Assembly (NCBI GenBank): GCA_940671915.1
Contig: CALNVZ010000174.1
Span: 26,113,132-26,177,131 of the forward strand
DNA from: Paracentrotus lividus
Taxonomy: Eukaryota > Echinodermata > Echinoidea > Camarodonta > Echinidae
Reading direction: 5' to 3'
Length of the DNA stretch: 64,000 nucleotides
Shown: positions 48,401 to 54,400 of the stretch, piece by piece
How positions within the stretch are numbered: position 1 is the first letter of the stretch
Layout of the letters: every line of letters begins with the position of its first letter
The notes under the pieces: model-generated
The model's database searches: none
What the model was told of the DNA's origin: nothing
The model's input: only the letters and a program-made list of their open reading frames with translations
Made by a program: the position numbers and the translations under genes

Positions 48401-51400
48401 CATGGGAAAATGGGTTTCTGACATTGTATTAGAGTGTGACGCTACCTTTATGGTACATTACCTTTTAATTGTTGTGTTGACAAATGGTATATCAAGTTGC
48501 ATGTATTTACTTTGGTCAAAATTGCATCGAACAGTGCAGGGAGCTAAACGTATTGAATTGTTTAATCCTGTACGGTAAGTGCAAGAATACTTATTAGGAA
48601 AACATGATAACTGAGGAGAGATATACTCGAATTGGGGGCTCAATGCCCTGGCTTGGACTTTTTGAAATATCAGAAGTGTCATCTTGTCTGACCTAATTCT
48701 GTCTGGTTAACATTGTTATGAGTGTGGGAGTGAGATAATTGGAGAACAATTTACAGTTTCCATAAACTCTTTGAGATGTTATGATCAGTCTAGACTCCTA
48801 TGAAAAGGACATGTCAATAGCAACAAATAGTGATCTCATGTACTCTATAGCTAGCAGTGTTTGGACGACTAATTGACTTCCTAATTAAATGAACATCAGA
48901 CTCTCGTTAAGTGACTTGGTGACAGTAATGAGTAGATTATGGTACATTAATAAACGATCATGTTTCATGTACCATGTATTTCTACTTTCTGAACTGTGTA
49001 CTCAAACCTTTGTCCCGACTTCTCTCTCAATATTAAAGATAATTGCTCGAAGAGAAATAATTTCACCCCTGCTGCTATTGAAATGTGAAAGGCAAATTGA
49101 GTGGACTGTTTGTTTGGACGAAAGACATTCCTTTTCATAGAGAGCGAGTTATAAATATGACTTTCCTTTGCCTTGATTATGATACTTGTTTCATTCTTGT
49201 ACTCAAATGTTGGTGCAGAGCAGAGCAGTTTATATTCTCAAACATTTCTGTATTGCACTCAAGTTTACACATTCCCCTCGGGAGGAAGCAATATGATTAG
49301 TACTGGTTAATACCAGCATTCAGTCATAATTTGAACAGGATTGTTAGCATATGCAGGGATCTGTTTAAGTATCTTTAGAAGGTCCTTGGAACTTTGTTTG
49401 GTTTTGGGGGAGAGCATAAAAAAGAGAAGATACACAACTCCATTCAAGACAGGATAGGAATGCTGTCACATATTTGAAGCTCAGTTGCGAATGGATGTTT
49501 CAAATGAGCTATCTTTGCATAGTACCCCTACACGTTCACACCATGAGAGGGGTGGGAGCAACTTCTTATAGGGGCTTTCAAATAAAGCATGTACACAACA
49601 AGTATACAGTAAAGTTAGGATCTTGACAATTAGGTCATTATCCCAGTTATGCACAAGGATTAGCATGCAGTGCTATATGGCTGGAGGAAAGCCCTAAAGC
49701 TAAATATTGTACATGTACATTGTAGATCGAGGGATGTGTAGTCAGCCAAATACCACGTAAAGCACTACTTGGTGAATATTTAGATTTTTCTCACTCCTAT
49801 GGCTATGGGTAGAAAATTCAAATTGCATTAACAGCTATTTTGTGAAGCCCACGTCACACTGTCCCAAAGTTGAGCAAGGAAAATCACAGGAAATTTCAAA
49901 TTTTGCTATGATCACGAAAGCATCGGGCCATTCGTGTACCCATCTTGTGTTGTTCGAGTGCCAACGGGTAACCTACTGTAGACATCATTCTCGTTTTGGC
50001 TCTTGTATGGCTGTTAACCAAGTTCGGGGCTGACTATGCTCAAACCCTAACATTTCACATTTCGTGTGTCCATCTTTACTCAACTTAGGGACAGTGTGAT
50101 GCCACCTTTACATAATACATTGATCAATACAAGTTATTCATCACAACCACAGTGGTTGTGCTCACGGGGACTTGACTTCAATGTATTTATTTAATACCAT
50201 TCAAATAAATCTCTTCAATTGTATGTATTTATTTATTTATTTCTGCATCTTTCAACATTTACATGGTATGATTATGAACAAAACAAATAGTAAATACAAG
50301 GTGATTACAAGCATCATACATTTCAATCATCATATTCCAACCCTTCATGTTAGGGAGAAATGTGACTTCATGTTCGACAACTACAAGTACTATTTTACCA
50401 GAAAGCTCAAGGTTATTCCCTCAAACTTAAACTTCCCAACTAATTCTTGACTTTGGAAGGAAAAGCATCTGATTAAAAATGATGATTTTTTTTTCTGATA
50501 GCATTACATTGTATCAATTCCTATGTACACTGTATCTTTATTATGTTCCCATGCAGTCGTGAAGCAGCTTAAAAGATTTAGAGGGTATTGCTATATGATA
50601 TAGGTACATTTAGATCTAATTACATACAATGACTTGATAACATTATCTTTGATGAAAGATATCATAATGTTACTAAATACTCTGTATTGAATGTTGTGCT
50701 ATTTTATTCCCGTGCACCCTATAAACTGAAAAGCTTCATATAAAATTACCCGGTACCTGGGCTTTGTATATTATATTGAATATACCATGAAAAATAGTCT
50801 TTTTTTACTCTTTAAAATCAATCTTGATATTTCTTTAAGGATAGGGTGTACAGGTAATACTTGAACTTATTATTAACCCTTTGTGTACCACAATACAAAT
50901 ATACACATAACTAAATAAACAAATTTATATTTTGTATATGTCCGTGGGAGTTACAGAGTTAGTTTGATGTTATCTTGCCTGCAACGCACTCGGCAATCTG
51001 GATATCAGATTGTATGGAATTTGTATTGATTTCTTATCTTTTTCTTTTATTATTCATGACACTGCATGGTGTGAATCATGAAATTTACGTAGTGCTACAG
51101 TATGAAGAGAGACCACGTTGAAATTTTGTCCTGTTTAGAGGGGCCTACATTGTACAAACTTACCAATGTAGGTGTGTGGAGTAAAAATGTGGAGGGGCTA
51201 TTTTTATTCTGGTATTGGGCCATGGTCCTACATTTACTTGGCATTCACATTAATCTCATTTGAGGTTATTTCATGTTACATTTCAAGAGGATGGGTAATG
51301 AAATGAGTGGAAAATGGAATTATCCATATTCCCCCCCCCCCCAAAATTTACTTCTTTTGAAAAAGTGTTTTGAAACTGTCCAATACATTATTCCAATACT

Positions 51401-54400
51401 TCATTCTCATGACATGTTATGGCAACACTCGTGCTTGAGATATGAAGTTTTGAAGAATTCCATATTTTTGAGAAAGATTAAAGTGAGATAATGATGGCAT
51501 TTGGGGTAGAGACAACAGCCGTATGGAATGTTCCTTATCCTGAAGGCATTTGTTACATGTAACTATGCAATGAATCATCTACTTTATCAAGAGGGCACAT
51601 CAAGAAATATGAAGAGGGTTTTAACTTAAAGAGCAATCATCAGCTTTTCATTATATAGATATCAAATTGTGTTATAAAAGCAGATAAACAAGCATGATTT
51701 TGGATATTTGAAATCTTAAATCACTCTATTACTCAATTGTATGTTGAACAACTCTGCTGATCATTGTATTAAGATAAGGATGAATTTTCATTTTTCTCCT
51801 TAACTGTATACCCTTGGGGTTGTACTAAAAATATACTATGGATGACACGCATGTAGTATTACATAGTATAAAAGAATTGTATAAAAATTGAGATTATATA
51901 AATTATATAATTTTTAAAAATAAATATGTGTATACACTTACGTCTGATTTTGTTCAAAGTTTTTGCTTTCCAATGACCTCTTAATACCAAAGTTGGATTT
52001 CCCCTTTAAAAGTTTAACAACTTTTTCCTGAGGATGGTTCATGGTTATGAAGTGTTCCCTTCTGTCATTTCATGTGACCTCAGTACATGTAGGTAATAAT
52101 GCTCTAGGCAGAACATAAACATGCTATGATTGACATGGGTGAACATATAAATTGTACAGCTGAAAGGCTGTAAGGAAAGAAATACCATCATTAATGTCAA
52201 GCTTTAAAGCTCTTGTTACTATTCATAGATTTTTTTTTTTTTTAATGCTATGTAAGATAATAATTTGTACTAGGAAATTTCTTTACACTCTGATCAAACT
52301 GGTGAGCTTTCTTATTTGCATAATTTTTATTGAAAATATTGCAAAAAATATTGGTTTTGTTTTGTTAACATAAGTGTTAATTTATCGTCAAGTTTGTGAG
52401 TATGTAGTGTTGTCAGAATTTGTCTCAAGAAACTATGAGCCATCATACATATATACACAGGGCTCAACACTTTCATAGGGGTTACAATCTACTCTTTTGT
52501 GCTTCAGGCTTCTGTTCAGTTTCTTTATTTAGGTTCCCCAGAGTTCAAATTTGGGCTCCAAACTAAAAAAATATGCAAACATTGTCCAATGAAATTGGTT
52601 TAACCATACCCATAGGCCCCAAACGTTATCATTTATAAGATTCAAATTGAAACGATAGCATTTCAGTGATGTTTCCTTTGAAGTGAAAAGTATGAATTAC
52701 ATCTAGAAAGTACAAGAAGATGAACTTTATTTGGGAGGGGTGTATTTTGATGAAAGGCAAGCAGCCATATGCCCCTGACCCCACCGCACAGGAAATCAGA
52801 AAGTTGATATAAAGGTGGAGTCCCATACATAGGGGTAAGATTTGGTCGGGACACGTATTTAAGGATTAGGCCTATAGTGCAGGTAATTTTTTTTATTTTC
52901 TACACTCTTGTTTTGTATTTAATAATATTTTGATGTTGTCTAAAAGTGGGTCTTATAACATGTATGAGAAATCAGAGTGATGGGTCAATAGCTTCACCAG
53001 TCTGGCCCATACAATACAACAATTTTGTCACAAGCTCTATGTTGTCACATGTACTTGAGAATCATGTTCAAAATAGAGCTAAATAGTCAAGACGTGAATA
53101 TGCTCATTTATCATGAAATTTTAGAAAGAGAGTGCCTGGCATCTATTTTGACTGTTCCTCATTTTTATTGAAGATACATGTACACTAATTTCAGGAATCA
53201 AAATTGACTTTTTAAGAATTGTCTATGGACTGTACTTTTCCCAGGATACCTGTGTCATATTTGATTAGATTTTATCCTCTATTTCACACTTAGTTCATAT
53301 TGTTTATGACATTCCATACTATTGCATAATGCCAGATATTATGTACATAACCCTTTGTGCATACAATCATTAAAATATGTAAAATAATTTTTGTGAGTTA
53401 CACCATATAATAGAATAGTTTGGTCAAGTTTTATGTGATTATGATAGTAATGAAAAACAAAGTGTTAATTGATAACCATAGGTATGCTGGTTTAATGATT
53501 GATTGCATATTTATGGGTTTAACCAGTCTCTATTATGCTTTGACATATTATTTAATAATGGGACACAAATTCCAATAAACAGTAATGGTTTATTTTTTAT
53601 TTATTTTTTTTCTCCTTTTTTTTATAGTTTGTCCCCCTTTGGAATTGGAATTGCAGATTTGTCAAATTCACTGGAATTTAATAAAAATCAACAAAATGTA
53701 TGTGTATGTAGTGCTATGTTGAAGAAGAATATATATTTCCTACATTTCACAATTCATGAAATCAAATAAGAGAGAGAATATACTTTTTATGCTTGAAGTT
53801 TACATCATCAGATTGGATGTCAGTATGCTGTGCATGCAGAGTGTAATTCAAGTAACATGTCAAATTAATCATTCATTGATTCCTTATTGGATTTCATTCT
53901 CAAGCTATTAAATAAGTTGTTGGGTTTGATCAGAAACTTGTCCAATTGGTTCATGTCATTTGTAAAATGATCGTGGAGGAAGCCTGTTAATTCTATCAGC
54001 TATTCCAATTAAGCAAGGGTGTCGCTAATCATTTAAGGGGTTATGAGATAAAATTTGGTGACAAGTTTATAGTCAACACATATAAAGTATTTTAAAAAAT
54101 AATTTAACCACCCCCCCCCCCCAAGAAGAAAAAAAAGGAGGGGGAAAAAAATTCCACCGCCTCCCCATAGAGAAAATAAGTGAACTAACATCACTATATC
54201 AATCATCACAGAAGCATAAATTTGTAGTTTTTTTCATTAATTAATAGTGATCTATATATGTTATGATTGTGTTTCTGAATCAATAAAACATGAAATAACA
54301 ACAACAACAACAACAAAGTTTTGTCTAATTCACGTCTTAAAGGTACATGATCATTGGGTTACAGACTCTGCCGATTCTGTGACTTTAAAATTTAAAAGAG

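Noticed and set aside
54298-54316. A CAA trinucleotide run inside a short open frame
   Set aside because: Only about six units, simple sequence, with no evidence of coding around it.
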